Shown here one piece after another: positions 10,941 to 18,596 of a stretch of DNA of 64,000 nucleotides. Position 1 is the first letter of the stretch, and every line of letters starts with the position of its first letter. This DNA comes from Codonopsis lanceolata (taxonomy: Eukaryota; Streptophyta; Magnoliopsida; Asterales; Campanulaceae): NCBI GenBank assembly GCA_013146195.2, contig CM028379.1:110726168-110790167 (forward strand). Direction: 5' to 3'. The notes beneath the pieces are model-generated. The model had not been told where the DNA came from and ran no database searches. It saw nothing but the letters and a program-made list of their open reading frames with translations. The translations under genes were made by a program, and so were the position numbers.

Positions 10941-11559
10941 TTTAAAAGAAAAAACTTACAGAAGTAATTTGAAGATTTGATACGTGGGTGTTCCAATCGC
11001 GGTGAATATTCCCCCAATCATCCTTGGAGTAGCGATATTTGGTATAATTTCGGGTCAAAGGAGGAAGTTCCCTCCTCCTCTCGCCCGATTCTGGATGCAT
11101 TGGAGCCTTCCCCTTCCTGGATCGCGACGAAGAAGCCATCAGCTAGAGAAAACATACAAATTGGCAGAAGAAAAATGAGAAAATGAGCAGAAACGAAGAA
11201 AAAAAGCAAAGCAGCAACAATGGCAGTTGCAAAGCGGAAGCAGAGAATGAAAGTAGGAAGAAGTGAAGCAGTGAATTGCTTTTTCCTCCTTGCCCGTCAC
11301 TAATAATGGGAGGAAAAAGGATTTTTCCTTTTTCCCCTCCAAAGTCTAAAGTTGCGGCACTTAAATCCTTGAATTTACAAAGCTGCAAAATGGCCCCTTG
11401 AGCTTAACGAAAAGTTAACAAAAGTAATTTTGTTAACCAAATTCGACGGCCATCCATCCAAGAGCAAGGGAAAAGTTATATCCCCGCTAGATCAGCCGCA
11501 AAATAAGCAGAAAAGCCAGGAAAATCGGCGGCAAAGGTAAGGATTTTGTAAAAATAAAG

Positions 11560-12400
11560 CTTACATGAAAAAGAATAAATGCAAAAGAAGAAAGAAAAGA
11601 AAAGAAAAAGTAAGCATGCAAAAAAAAATGGCAAGCATGCGAAAAGAAAAATAAAAATGCAAAATGGAAGCAAAGAAAGAACGAAAAAAGAAAAAAGAAA
11701 AAGAAAAGCAAAAGAGAAGAATACGAGAATTAAAAAAAATGCATGCAAAAGAAGAGATGAAAGCAAGAAAATATATATTCATGCATGCAGCATATAAAAA
11801 CAAAAGAGAAGAAAAAAACAAGAAGCAAAAAGAAAGGAAAAGAAAAAGAGAGAGGGAGAAAAAATAAAGGAAATGCATGCAAAAGGAAATGCGAAAAAAA
11901 AAATGTATAAGTGCATGCAACAAAAGAAAATGCGGCGGCAAAAAGAAAAATTTTCGGCTGAAGCTAGAAAATGCAACAAAAAGAAAAGGAAATTCTAGCT
12001 AGAAGCAGAAAATGTAGCAGCAAAGAGAAGAAAATTTCTAGCCAAGGTTAGAAAGAGCAGCAAAAGGAAAAATGCAGCAGCATAAGGAAAGATTTTCCAG
12101 CTAAGGCAAAAAATGTAGCGAAAAAGGAGAAAAGATTTCCAGCAAAAGCCGGAACTGCAGCATAAGAGAAAAATCCCCAGCAAGTGCAACAAAGAGCAGC
12201 ATGAAATGGCAAGTGCAGCAAGAGCAGCAGAGAGTAGCATAAAATAGCAAGCGCAACAAGAGCATCATAAAATAGCAAGTGCAGCAAGAGCAACAAAGAG
12301 GAGCATAAAGCAGCAAGTGCAGCAAAGCAGCAGCAGCGGCAGATGGTCGCAAAAGCAAAACAAAGGTAAAGAAAAGGTAAGTATTTTACCCCTTTTCTGT
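11560..12400 (+). other. Purine-rich tract, then GCAGCAA-type degenerate repeats
   Basis: About 11570-12110 is overwhelmingly A and G on the plus strand, interspersed with GCATGC. From 12100 to 12330 it becomes imperfect repeats such as GCAGCAAGTGCAGCAAGAGC. Tat-2 has a shorter counterpart at 38480-39010. The minus-strand Phe/Leu-rich frames here follow from composition and are not genes. Confidence 0.6.
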
Positions 12401-12414
12401 GCATTCATGTTTAT

Positions 12415-12627
12415 GTTTGGAAACTTTCCTTTAAGGGACACGCAACCCCGAATCAGAGGGAAATGTTTTGTTCTCTGATGAAGGCAAAATCTTGAGGAGG
12501 TATTGCATTCCAGGCATTTGTGGCTGTGCTTGAAAACTTTCCTTTAAGTGGTACGCAACCCCGGATCAAAGGGAAAGGTTTTGTTCTTCGAAGAAGGCAG
12601 AGTTCCTGAGGAGGCACTACATTCCAA
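12415..12627 (+). repeat. Tandem duplication, ~117 bp
   Basis: Both units start with AAACTTTCCTTTAAGKG, run through ACGCAACCCCGRATCA and GGTTTTGTTCT, and end near GAGGAGG. Tat-2 repeats the pattern at 39058-39250 with the same two-unit layout. Confidence 0.8.
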
Positions 12628-12635
12628 CACAGTAC

Positions 12636-12705
12636 GAACTACGTTTGGTCTGATTCCTTGGATAAGGATACGTAGGCAGCCTATTTCGGTAGGCACGACC
12701 ATCGC
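12636..12705 (+). repeat. Double-hairpin module, copy 1
   Basis: Stem A: CTACGT (12639-12644) pairs with ACGTAG (12670-12675), enclosing TCCTT-ggat-AAGGA. Stem B: GCCTA (12679-12683), loop TTTCGG, TAGGC (12690-12694). Two further copies follow in Tat-1 and two in Tat-2. Confidence 0.75.
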
Positions 12706-12709
12706 AACA

Positions 12710-12876
12710 TTTGTGGGATAGCTTTGCAGCACTTGTTTGATAGCATCGCATCACTTGTTTGATAGCATCGCAACACTTGTTTGTCAGTATTGCAACACTT
12801 GCACCGTAGCACTTGTTTGTTTAGCATCGCAACACTTGCACCGCAACACTTGTTTGTCAGCACCGCAACACTTGAT
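12710..12876 (+). repeat. Minisatellite, ~20-22-bp unit
   Basis: About seven imperfect units of GCAACACTTGTTTGATAGCA, some shortened to GCACCGCAACACTTG. Tat-2 keeps a shorter, more degraded version at 39370-39450. It lies between double-hairpin copies 1 and 2. Confidence 0.8.
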
Positions 12877-12889
12877 CCCTAGTAGGGGT

Positions 12890-12957
12890 GAACTACGTTT
12901 CGGTCTGATTCCTTGTATAAGGATACGTAGGCAGCCTATTTCGGTAGGCACGACCGT
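12890..12957 (+). repeat. Double-hairpin module, copy 2
   Basis: CTACGT (12893-12898) and ACGTAG (12925-12930) enclose TCCTT-gtat-AAGGA. The second stem GCCTA-TTTCGG-TAGGC is at 12934-12949. The inner loop differs from copy 1, the stems do not. Confidence 0.75.
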
Positions 12958-12986
12958 CACATGCATGATAGTTTAGGTTTTGGCCT

Positions 12987-13058
12987 GAACTACGTTTTGG
13001 TCTGATTTCCTTTTATTAAGGGATACGTAGGCAACCTACACTAGTAGGTCCGACCATT
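12987..13058 (+). repeat. Double-hairpin module, copy 3
   Basis: CTACGT (12990-12995) pairs with ACGTAG (13025-13030). The second stem is now ACCTA-CACTAG-TAGGT (13034-13049): the loop is wholly different but of the same length, and the outer G-C pair has become A-T. Confidence 0.75.
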
Positions 13059-13227
13059 AGAGCATTTTATTCCATATTTGCTTAAAAACTACGATAACCT
13101 GCTATAACCGACTAAATATGTCTAGGATATGGAGTTTGGTTAGCATTATAAACTGTTGCATTATAACTATTACCTGTTGCGTTTCTCTCCTATTATAATT
13201 GCACGAAATTGGAGAGGCTATTGTTTA

Positions 13228-13290
13228 TCAACGATGTTCGTCTACTCAGTAAGCCTTGGGTTACCCGTAGACTCCATCGTTGAGGGGCTC
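13228..13290 (+). other. Hairpin directly upstream of the Tat-1 polypurine tract
   Basis: TCAACGATG (13228-13236) pairs with CATCGTTGA (13275-13283); inside it GTCTAC (13240-13245) pairs with GTAGAC (13267-13272). The foot of the hairpin runs into the purine tract GAGGGGCTC (13282-13290), and the LTR begins at the next base. Tat-2 keeps the structure with a compensated inner stem. Confidence 0.7.
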
Positions 13291-13639
13291 TGTAGACACC
13301 CCAATTTCGTACCCCTGATATGTAACTCTGACATGTGATATCAAGACCTGTGAAAACTTAACAAATGTCAAGTTACAGGAGTTTAAAATGCAAAAGGCAA
13401 AGCAGGATGCGCAAAACAGTAAAATACAAGAGCTAAAGCGTCAAAAATGGAAGTTGAATAGTGCTCTAGCGCGGCCTAAAAGGGCCTCTAGCGTGGCGCC
13501 CATGAAGGGATGTGGCAGCGCCCAAGCTGCTACAGTACACCCCCGACTTAACGCATTGTGCAATTTTTACAACGTGGTGTACAAGGAAATTGAGCACAAA
13601 GGAGGAAATTTTAATCCCGGATGAGTCCCTCCTTCAGCC

Positions 13640-13648
13640 TATAAATAG
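13640..13648 (+). promoter_or_regulatory. Tat-1 LTR TATA box (TATAAATAG)
   Basis: TATAAATAG lies 350 bases into the LTR. Tat-2 has TATATATACT near 39971 at a comparable place. It is inferred to be the core promoter. Confidence 0.55.
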
Positions 13649-14512
13649 AGGGTTTAGGGCTCACTTTTAGACACTCCGTAAACACCAAAGACATCGATAA
13701 AATTTCTCCGCGTCCTCGTTATGCTGAGAAAATAGAGAGCGAAGTGAGATAGGGAGCGATCCTCCTATAAAGCCTTGAAACCCTGCCAAAACTCCGCCAA
13801 ACCTAAAACCAACCGGTCAAAGTGATCCCTAGCCCTCTAGTTAGGCATCCACTATGTTTCCCCGATCCAAAAAACCTCGGAAAGAGCCGTTGCTTTGCCC
13901 GAGTAAAAAAGCCAAAACCACAAAAAATAAGCCCTTGTTCTGCCCAAATTCAGCCAGTAGAAAGTAGGCAAGCATAAAAAATAAGTCGTTACTCTGCCCA
14001 AACTGCAGCAGCAGCACTATAAAGAGTCTCCCTATCTCGAGAAAGACAGAGTAAGCACACCACGCTCTGAAAGGTAAAACCTTTAAGAGCATTTATTTTA
14101 TAAAAGTTATTTTCGAATCCGGCCCAATGTAGAAAATATAATCCGTTTTGGTGCCTGGATTTAGTTAGAAAATACTATGTAAAAGAGCCATTATTATGGT
14201 CAAATATTTTTAAATGTATTTGTAATTATTGTAAGGAGACGGCTGCAATTCTGTAAATAATGTAGCCATGGATGTATTTGCTTTTATTTCCTGTCTTTTA
14301 ATGCTTTGTTTGTTTGCTAAATAAATATAACAAAAAGCAAACTTTAGCCAAAAACCGCTTTTGAGACCGAAAGGGCGAGTTGGGTGCCTAGCACCTTCCC
14401 AACTCGTAAATTAGCATCCGAACCCGTTTTTGGAATCTCTGGTATTTTTTTTTGGTTTTTCTTTATTTCTTCCTTAAAATAAAGATGGCGACTCTATAAA
14501 ACATTTTGGATC

Positions 14513-14890
14513 TAGTGGGGCGTTGTAACACTCCTTTCTTGCACTTTTCCGTTTTCCCCTAAAAAAGGGAGAATGAGGAATGAAAGGGTGATGTATTCCT
14601 ATATCATGGTATCCCCTAAACAAGGGATAAATTGATGTAGGTTACCCAAAGCACTCATAGTGATCCGAAATAGGCCATAAGGAAATTTTCATAAAATCAA
14701 TAATGGGGCCTCGCAACATCCTTTCTTGCACTTTTCTATTTTCCCCTAAAAAAGGGAGAATGAGAATGAAATGGTGATGTATTCCTATATCCTGGTATCC
14801 CCTAAACAAGGGATAACTTGACATAGAAAACCCAAAGCTCCCATATTGGACCAAAAATTCACTGAAAGTTACCGAGGCGTATTCAAACGC
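14513..14890 (+). repeat. ~187-bp tandem repeats in the Tat LTR
   Basis: Units start at 14513 and 14700 with CAACATCCTTTCTTGCAC-like sequence, contain TTTTCCCCTAAAAAAGGGAG and TATCCCCTAAACAAGGGATA, and are followed by a partial third unit at about 14900. Tat-2 shows the same arrangement at 40995-41450. The blocks CCCCTAAAAAAGGG and CCCTAAACAAGGG are themselves inverted (CCCTW/WAGGG). Confidence 0.8.
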
Positions 14891-15762
14891 GCTATCTTAG
14901 ATAGCACTCCTCTCGCACTTTTAATTTCGTCTTCCCCTAAACAAGGGAGGATGGAATGAGAGCAGTGGTGTCCCGCATCCGCACGTACGTGCATCCCTAT
15001 CCAAGGGCACGTGGGGCACGGGCTCAATCCTGGGAACCCACAACTGCCTCCATGCCATATGTCAAAAAATAGGGGGTAGCCCCAGTGGGTGTACGAACTG
15101 AAGTGCGATAGCCCCAGAGGGCTAGCGGCAATTTTTCTGGCCAGACTCTTCCTGTGTCAGCCATGTTTCTGATGATGTTTTCCAACGTTTTGTTGGCTGC
15201 TTCAACGGCACCATTGGCTTGTGGTCGGTATGGGGAAGATTTATGCTTTGGATTTTGAATTCGTGGAGTAGACGATTCACGTCCCCTTCGAAGTGTGTGC
15301 TGTTGTCGGAGATAATTTTGAAAGGTACCCCATATCGATATATGATATTAGTTCTGATGAATTTAGACACCTTTCGGGCATTTAGTATTTTGTAGGAAGA
15401 GACTTCTACCCACTTTGTGAAGTAGTTGATAGCTACTAAAACATAATCATGGCCGTTAGATCCCTTTAGATGGATTTGGTCTATGACATCGATTCCCCAA
15501 GTCAAAAAGGGCCAGGGGGCTGTGGAGTTGTATAAGATATGCGGGGGCACATACTGTAAATTTGTGAAGCGCTGGTATTTGTAGAGCCGTCAAAATGGGC
15601 CAAACCCGTTGGGTTGGTCCGCCCCGCCATATTAAAAAGGTGGGTTGGGTTTTAAAAATATGATCCCGCCAAAAGGCAGGCTTTTGGGTTAGACCCAAAC
15701 GGGTCGCGGGTTAGGCGGGGCGGGACGGGTTGGTCCGCCTATTTTTACCTACTCTAATATAC

Positions 15763-15782
15763 ATATATATATATATATATAT
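15763..15782. repeat. (AT)n microsatellite in hAT element
   Basis: About ten AT dinucleotides just inside the left subterminal region. Confidence 0.9.
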
Positions 15783-16190
15783 TGTTTTTTTTACATCCAA
15801 ACAAACCTTCTTCCATGTAATTCAAGGTGGCTGGACAAAGGCCTACAAAAAGGTACCCAAATCTTTGACCAAAAACAGACGGAAAACTCGATCACCTCAA
15901 CAAAAGGTGTGATAAAACATGAAGGGCTAAACCAAAATTTTTAGCAAAATCTCTTAGCACCGGAAAAAGACCAGTATATTGTATTGACAATGACTAACAT
16001 AACAGAAAACATCAAGATTGCAACCATTTTTTCCCGTCCCCAATCTCTATGCTTATTTTCCTACTCAAACAAAAGGGATGCCTAGATCCATCATCCTTCA
16101 TCAAGGGGTGCCGCGGACTCACTCTTTAGGGGGGAGGAGAGAAAGCAAACCAAGTCCCAAGCTCAAGCTCTCATTGAGTGATGAAGTCTC

Positions 16191-16444
16191 CTACTCAACA
16201 CATGTCTCTGATGAGGACAGGGGAGCCATTGGGTCTTCATTTGCAAATGTGCCTTGCCGTTGTTTGTGCTTTGGATTGGTAGGGCAGATCACAAATAATT
16301 GTCCGCGTCGTTTGATTGTTTACATTTAGGGCACATCTTCTTGACTGATGAGCGCACCTTCATGCCAACTGTAAATCTGGATGATAGAGGAGGATCGGCG
16401 GCTCCGATGAGGCCTAGGCCGAAATTCGCTGTGCTTGCAGCCAT
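16191..16444 (-). pseudogene. Captured ribosomal protein bL36 copy (single frameshift)
   Basis: From an ATG at 16444 the minus strand encodes MAASTANFGLGLIGAADPPL, then FTVGMKVRSSVKKMCPKCK. A one-base loss in an A run near 16320 shifts the frame; the next frame continues TIKRRGQLFVICPTNPKHKQ, then RQGTFANEDPMAPL, and stops at 16191-16193. The zinc-ribbon pattern C-x2-C ... R ... C-x4-K-H-x-Q-x-Q is the bL36 family signature. bL36 is a small protein of the large subunit in bacteria, chloroplasts and mitochondria. The N-terminal extension before MKVRSS suggests a nuclear, organelle-targeted gene, but that is inference. UTR-like DNA flanks it on both sides. No intron is visible, so a cDNA origin is possible. 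Confidence 0.85.
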
Positions 16445-16526
16445 GGTGATTATTCGTTTTTTTTTTCAAAAAGGGTCAACGGGTCAAGCTCCCCAGGAAA
16501 TTGGTTAAACCTTGAACGAAGCTTTG

Positions 16527-16536
<10 letters not shown>

Positions 16537-16584
<48 letters not shown>
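16537..16584. repeat. (TA)24 microsatellite in hAT element
   Basis: A pure TA tract separates the two captured gene fragments and follows a short TG run. Confidence 0.95.
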
Positions 16585-16585
<1 letters not shown>

Positions 16586-16594
16586 TCCAATCAA

Positions 16595-16730
16595 CCATCA
16601 GTTGGACCCATAACTGTTGCTTGCCAATGGAACATGTCTTCTCCAAGACTCCAACAGGTCCAGCTCTGCAAGATGCGAGAGGATCCTTTTGCAAGTCCTT
16701 TTACTCCTTTTAAATCCTCTTCGAAGCCAT
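16595..16730 (-). pseudogene. Captured ubiquitin-conjugating E2 enzyme N-terminal fragment
   Basis: From an ATG at 16730 the minus strand reads MASKRI, stop, KE, stop, KDLQKDPLASCRAGPVG. After a small frameshifting change it continues GEDMFHWQATVMGPTD, then similarity ends. This is the first ~40 residues of the plant UBC8/UBC10-type E2 family, covering the N-terminal helix and the first beta strand; the catalytic Cys region is absent. Both stops replace Leu codons by one T-to-A change each. The fragment lies between the (TA)24 tract and the right subterminal repeats, same strand as the bL36 copy. Its end near GPTD could be an exon edge or a capture breakpoint. Confidence 0.85.
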
Positions 16731-17153
16731 CACAATTCACAGGTTTCAAGTGTTTTTTTTTCAAATGGCGGGTTGGTCCGCCCGCCCCGCAACCCAAGGT
16801 GGGTTGGGTTGGGTCATTGTTTTTTCTGTCCGCCAAATTTTCTGGTTGGTCCGCCCCGCCCCGCCAATTGGCGAGGTCCGCCATTTTGCGGGTTGGTCTG
16901 CCCCACTGGTCCGTTTTGACGGCTCTAGGCATTTGTCGCAGTGGCGTACCCACCAGATACAATCAGTCTCTAGTGTACTCCAATAGTACCCCTGTCGGAT
17001 GACTTTTTTTGCTAGTGTATCCCCGTTAATGTGTGGCCCACAAGTACCACCATGAAGCTGGTCCATGACTTGGTCAGCTTTGGCCTGATCGACACATAAT
17101 AAGTTTAAGCCCTGGTAGTGCCTTTTGTATAGGCTATCTTCGCTGATTACAAA

Positions 17154-17745
17154 TTACGATGCCCATCTCCGTAGGGAGACTTTTCCCCTTTTGTCTAGAG
17201 TGGGAGGATAGACTCCTTTCTGAAGCAGATTCATGATGTCTGAATACCAAGGCCCGTCGTCCTTTTCAGGAGCAGCATTAATTTTGAAGCAGTAGGCCGG
17301 AGTGACCTTCTCAACTATAAATGGTTGGACATTGGTTTCTGTGGGAATTCGGACCAATGATGCTAGAGTGGCCAAGGCATCGGCGAATTGATTTCTATCT
17401 CGTGGCAAGTAATGGAATAAAATATTATCAAATTTGGTGGCTAGTGCTATCCGTTTGGTATGATAGAGATGCAGCCGGGGATCTTGGGTTTTCCATTTCC
17501 CTTCGACTTGATTTATGATTAAGGCGAAGTCACCGTAGACTTCCAAGTCTTTGACTCCTTTTCGGAGGGCTTCTTCTAGACCGGAAATACTGACCTCGTA
17601 TTCAGGTGTGTTGTTTGAGCATTCGAACTCCAACCTTATGGCCAATGGAGTGTGGGAATCTGCTGGATCTATTAACAAGATTCCTATGCCAAAGCCTCTT
17701 TTGTTGGCGACTCCGTCAAAGAACATTTGCCATTTGGTGTCATGA
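17154..17745 (-). pseudogene. Tat-3 second RNase H domain (aRNH)
   Basis: A long open stretch on the minus strand starts KWQMFFDGVANKRGFGIGIL, contains EYEVSISGLEEALRKGVKDL and VYGDFALIINQVEGKW, and ends YLPRDRNQFADALATLAS. These are the D, E, D, D motif regions of the archaeal-type RNase H that marks the Tat lineage, following the ordinary RNase H. In GDFALI the residue after the catalytic Asp is Phe where Ser is usual. The integrase follows downstream, as in complete Tat elements. The frame is intact over about 190 residues, but the rest of pol is broken. Confidence 0.8.
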
Positions 17746-18596
17746 TCAGCAATTTCTAAGACACCTTCATCTGGGAAGCTGGACTCAGCTGCATCATCTG
17801 CTTTTAGAGGCAGATCAGCTAAATGGTCTGCAATTACGCTGCCTTTGATAGATTTGAGCGTGACATAGGTGATGTCAAACTCGTTGAAGAGGAATGACCA
17901 TTTGGCTAGTCAGCTAGAAAGTGATGGCTTGCAGAAGATGTACTTTATTGGATCCATTCTGGAGATGAGTCTGATGGATCGAGCTTGCAGATATGTTTTG
18001 AGCCTTTACGTTGCCCAGACTAGACCAGTGCAGCTTTTCTCCAATGCTGAATAATTAAGCTCGCTTCCTTGCAGTTTCCTATTTATCAAGTAGATGGAAT
18101 TTTCAATGTAGGAATTTCCTTTTTCTTGGGCGAGCATAGCCCCTACTGATGTATCTGTGACGGTTAAATATAAGAGGAGTGGTTTGTGTATATGGGGAGG
18201 AGCTAGCACTGGTGGGTTGGTAAGGTAAGCTTTTATTTTTTCGAAGGCTAGCTGGCATTTTCCGTCCCAGACCATGTTAGTATTTTTCTTTAGGAGCTTA
18301 AATAGGGGCTCACATATGGAGGTCAGTTGTCTGATGAAGCGGCTGATATATTGTAGCCGGCCCAGGAAACCATTGACTTCAGTTGGAGTTTTTGGCTGCG
18401 GCATATTTATAATGGCTTTGATTTTGGTAGGCTCAATCTCGGTGCCTTGCTCGGTCACCATGAAACCCAGAACCTTGCCTTTGGTAACCCCAAATGTGCA
18501 TTTGGTGGGGGTTAAGCTTCATCTGATGCTTTCTTAACCTTCCGAAGAATTTCCGAAGGTCTCTGATGTGGGCACCGTTGGCGTCACTGGAGTGCA
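17746..18596 (-). pseudogene. Tat-3 reverse transcriptase C-terminus and first RNase H
   Basis: The minus strand reads NANGAHIRDLRKFFGRLR, KLNPHQ/TFGVTKGKVLGF in two frames, VTEQGTEIEPTKIKAIINMP, then FLGRLQYISRFIRQLTSICE and LLYLTVTDTSVGAMLAQEKG. This is the RT thumb/connection and RNase H start of a Ty3/gypsy element. A frameshift lies near 18060 and an in-frame stop (SS*LAKWSFL) near 17910. The RT palm with its YxDD box would lie upstream but is cut off by the Athila-like LTR at 18597. Confidence 0.8.

Larger units (their letters stand above)
449..15042 (+). mobile_element. Tat-1: 5'-truncated Ty3/gypsy Tat (Ogre/Retand-like) retrotransposon
   Basis: Order on the plus strand: integrase remnant (449-1261), a long 3' non-coding region, a polypurine tract and a 3' LTR. 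Gag, protease, RT, RNase H and the 5' LTR are missing. An Athila-like element (1990-9637) splits the 3' non-coding region. The same succession recurs in Tat-2 (36637-41525), which fixes the boundaries: both LTRs begin TGTAGAYACCCC and both end in CACA at the same alignment point against unrelated flanks. The lineage is inferred from the integrase and its match to the Tat-3 pol, which has a Tat-type second RNase H. Confidence 0.8.
13291..15042 (+). repeat. 3' LTR of Tat-1
   Basis: It starts TGTAGACACCCCAATTTCGT after the purine tract and ends GGGAACCCACA, where the sequence switches to minus-strand Tat-3 integrase. The Tat-2 LTR ends at the same alignment point against different DNA, so this is taken as the true end. 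Inside lie a TATA box (13640), degenerate ~55-bp repeats around TTACTCTGCCC (13880-14010), and two ~187-bp tandem repeats (14513-14890). A PBS-like TGGCGACTCT at 14486 is therefore internal to the LTR. Confidence 0.72.
15582..16927. mobile_element. Non-autonomous hAT-type (Pack-type) transposon with captured genes
   Basis: The ends are inverted repeats: TAGAGCCGTCAAAATGGGCC on the left, and TAGAGCCGTCAAAACGGACC when the right end is read on the minus strand (18/20). The flanks are GGTATTTG (15574-15581) and GGCATTTG (16928-16935), an 8-bp duplication with one mismatch, which fits hAT insertion, and removing the element joins the Tat-3 integrase. Subterminal GGTTGGTCCGCC motifs are repeated at both ends, as expected for transposase binding. 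There is no transposase. Instead the 1346-bp element contains a bL36 ribosomal-protein copy, an E2 ubiquitin-conjugating enzyme fragment and two (TA)n tracts. Confidence 0.85.
15043..17150 (-). pseudogene. Tat-3 integrase, interrupted by a hAT element
   Basis: The zinc-binding part (17066 down to 16936) shows HGGTCGPHINGDTLAKKVIR and then WVRHCDKCL, an HHCC-type arrangement. Coding resumes past the hAT element with KYQRFTNLQYVPPHIL and the catalytic core (TWGIDVIDQIHLKGSNGHDY, SDNSTHFEGDV), then a frameshift, then LPLALWGYRTSVRTPTGATP to GMEAV, where Tat-1 cuts it. Two of the acidic catalytic residues are visible (WGIDV, SDNS). The region with the Glu (canonical ANGAIEAAN) is frame-shifted here. 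The C-terminus is lost. It is non-functional because of the insertion and truncation. Confidence 0.85.
15043..18596 (-). mobile_element. Tat-3: internal pol piece of a minus-strand Tat retrotransposon
   Basis: Reading down the minus strand: end of RT and first RNase H (18596-17746), second RNase H (17745-17154), integrase zinc region (to 16936) and integrase core (15573-15043). Both ends are cut by younger elements: Athila-like element 2 at 18597 and the Tat-1 LTR at 15042. The hAT element lies between the zinc region and the core. No LTR belongs to it. Confidence 0.85.

Noticed and set aside
11476..11941. Long minus-strand frames rich in Phe and Leu
   Set aside because: They arise from the purine-rich plus strand (codons TTT, CTT, TTC). 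No domain, and frames in all phases look the same.
12048..12404. Minus-strand 118-codon frame rich in Leu, Cys and Ala
   Set aside because: Produced by degenerate GCAGCAA repeats; no conservation in Tat-2.
14486..14495. TGGCGACTCT as the Tat primer binding site and LTR end
   Set aside because: Both Tat copies continue ~555 bases further to a common CACA end next to different flanks, so I placed the LTR end there. Discussed as a finding because it could be wrong.
16526..17002. 158-codon plus frame across the TA repeat
   Set aside because: An artefact of (TA)n coding Tyr-Ile and of the antisense of the captured E2 fragment.
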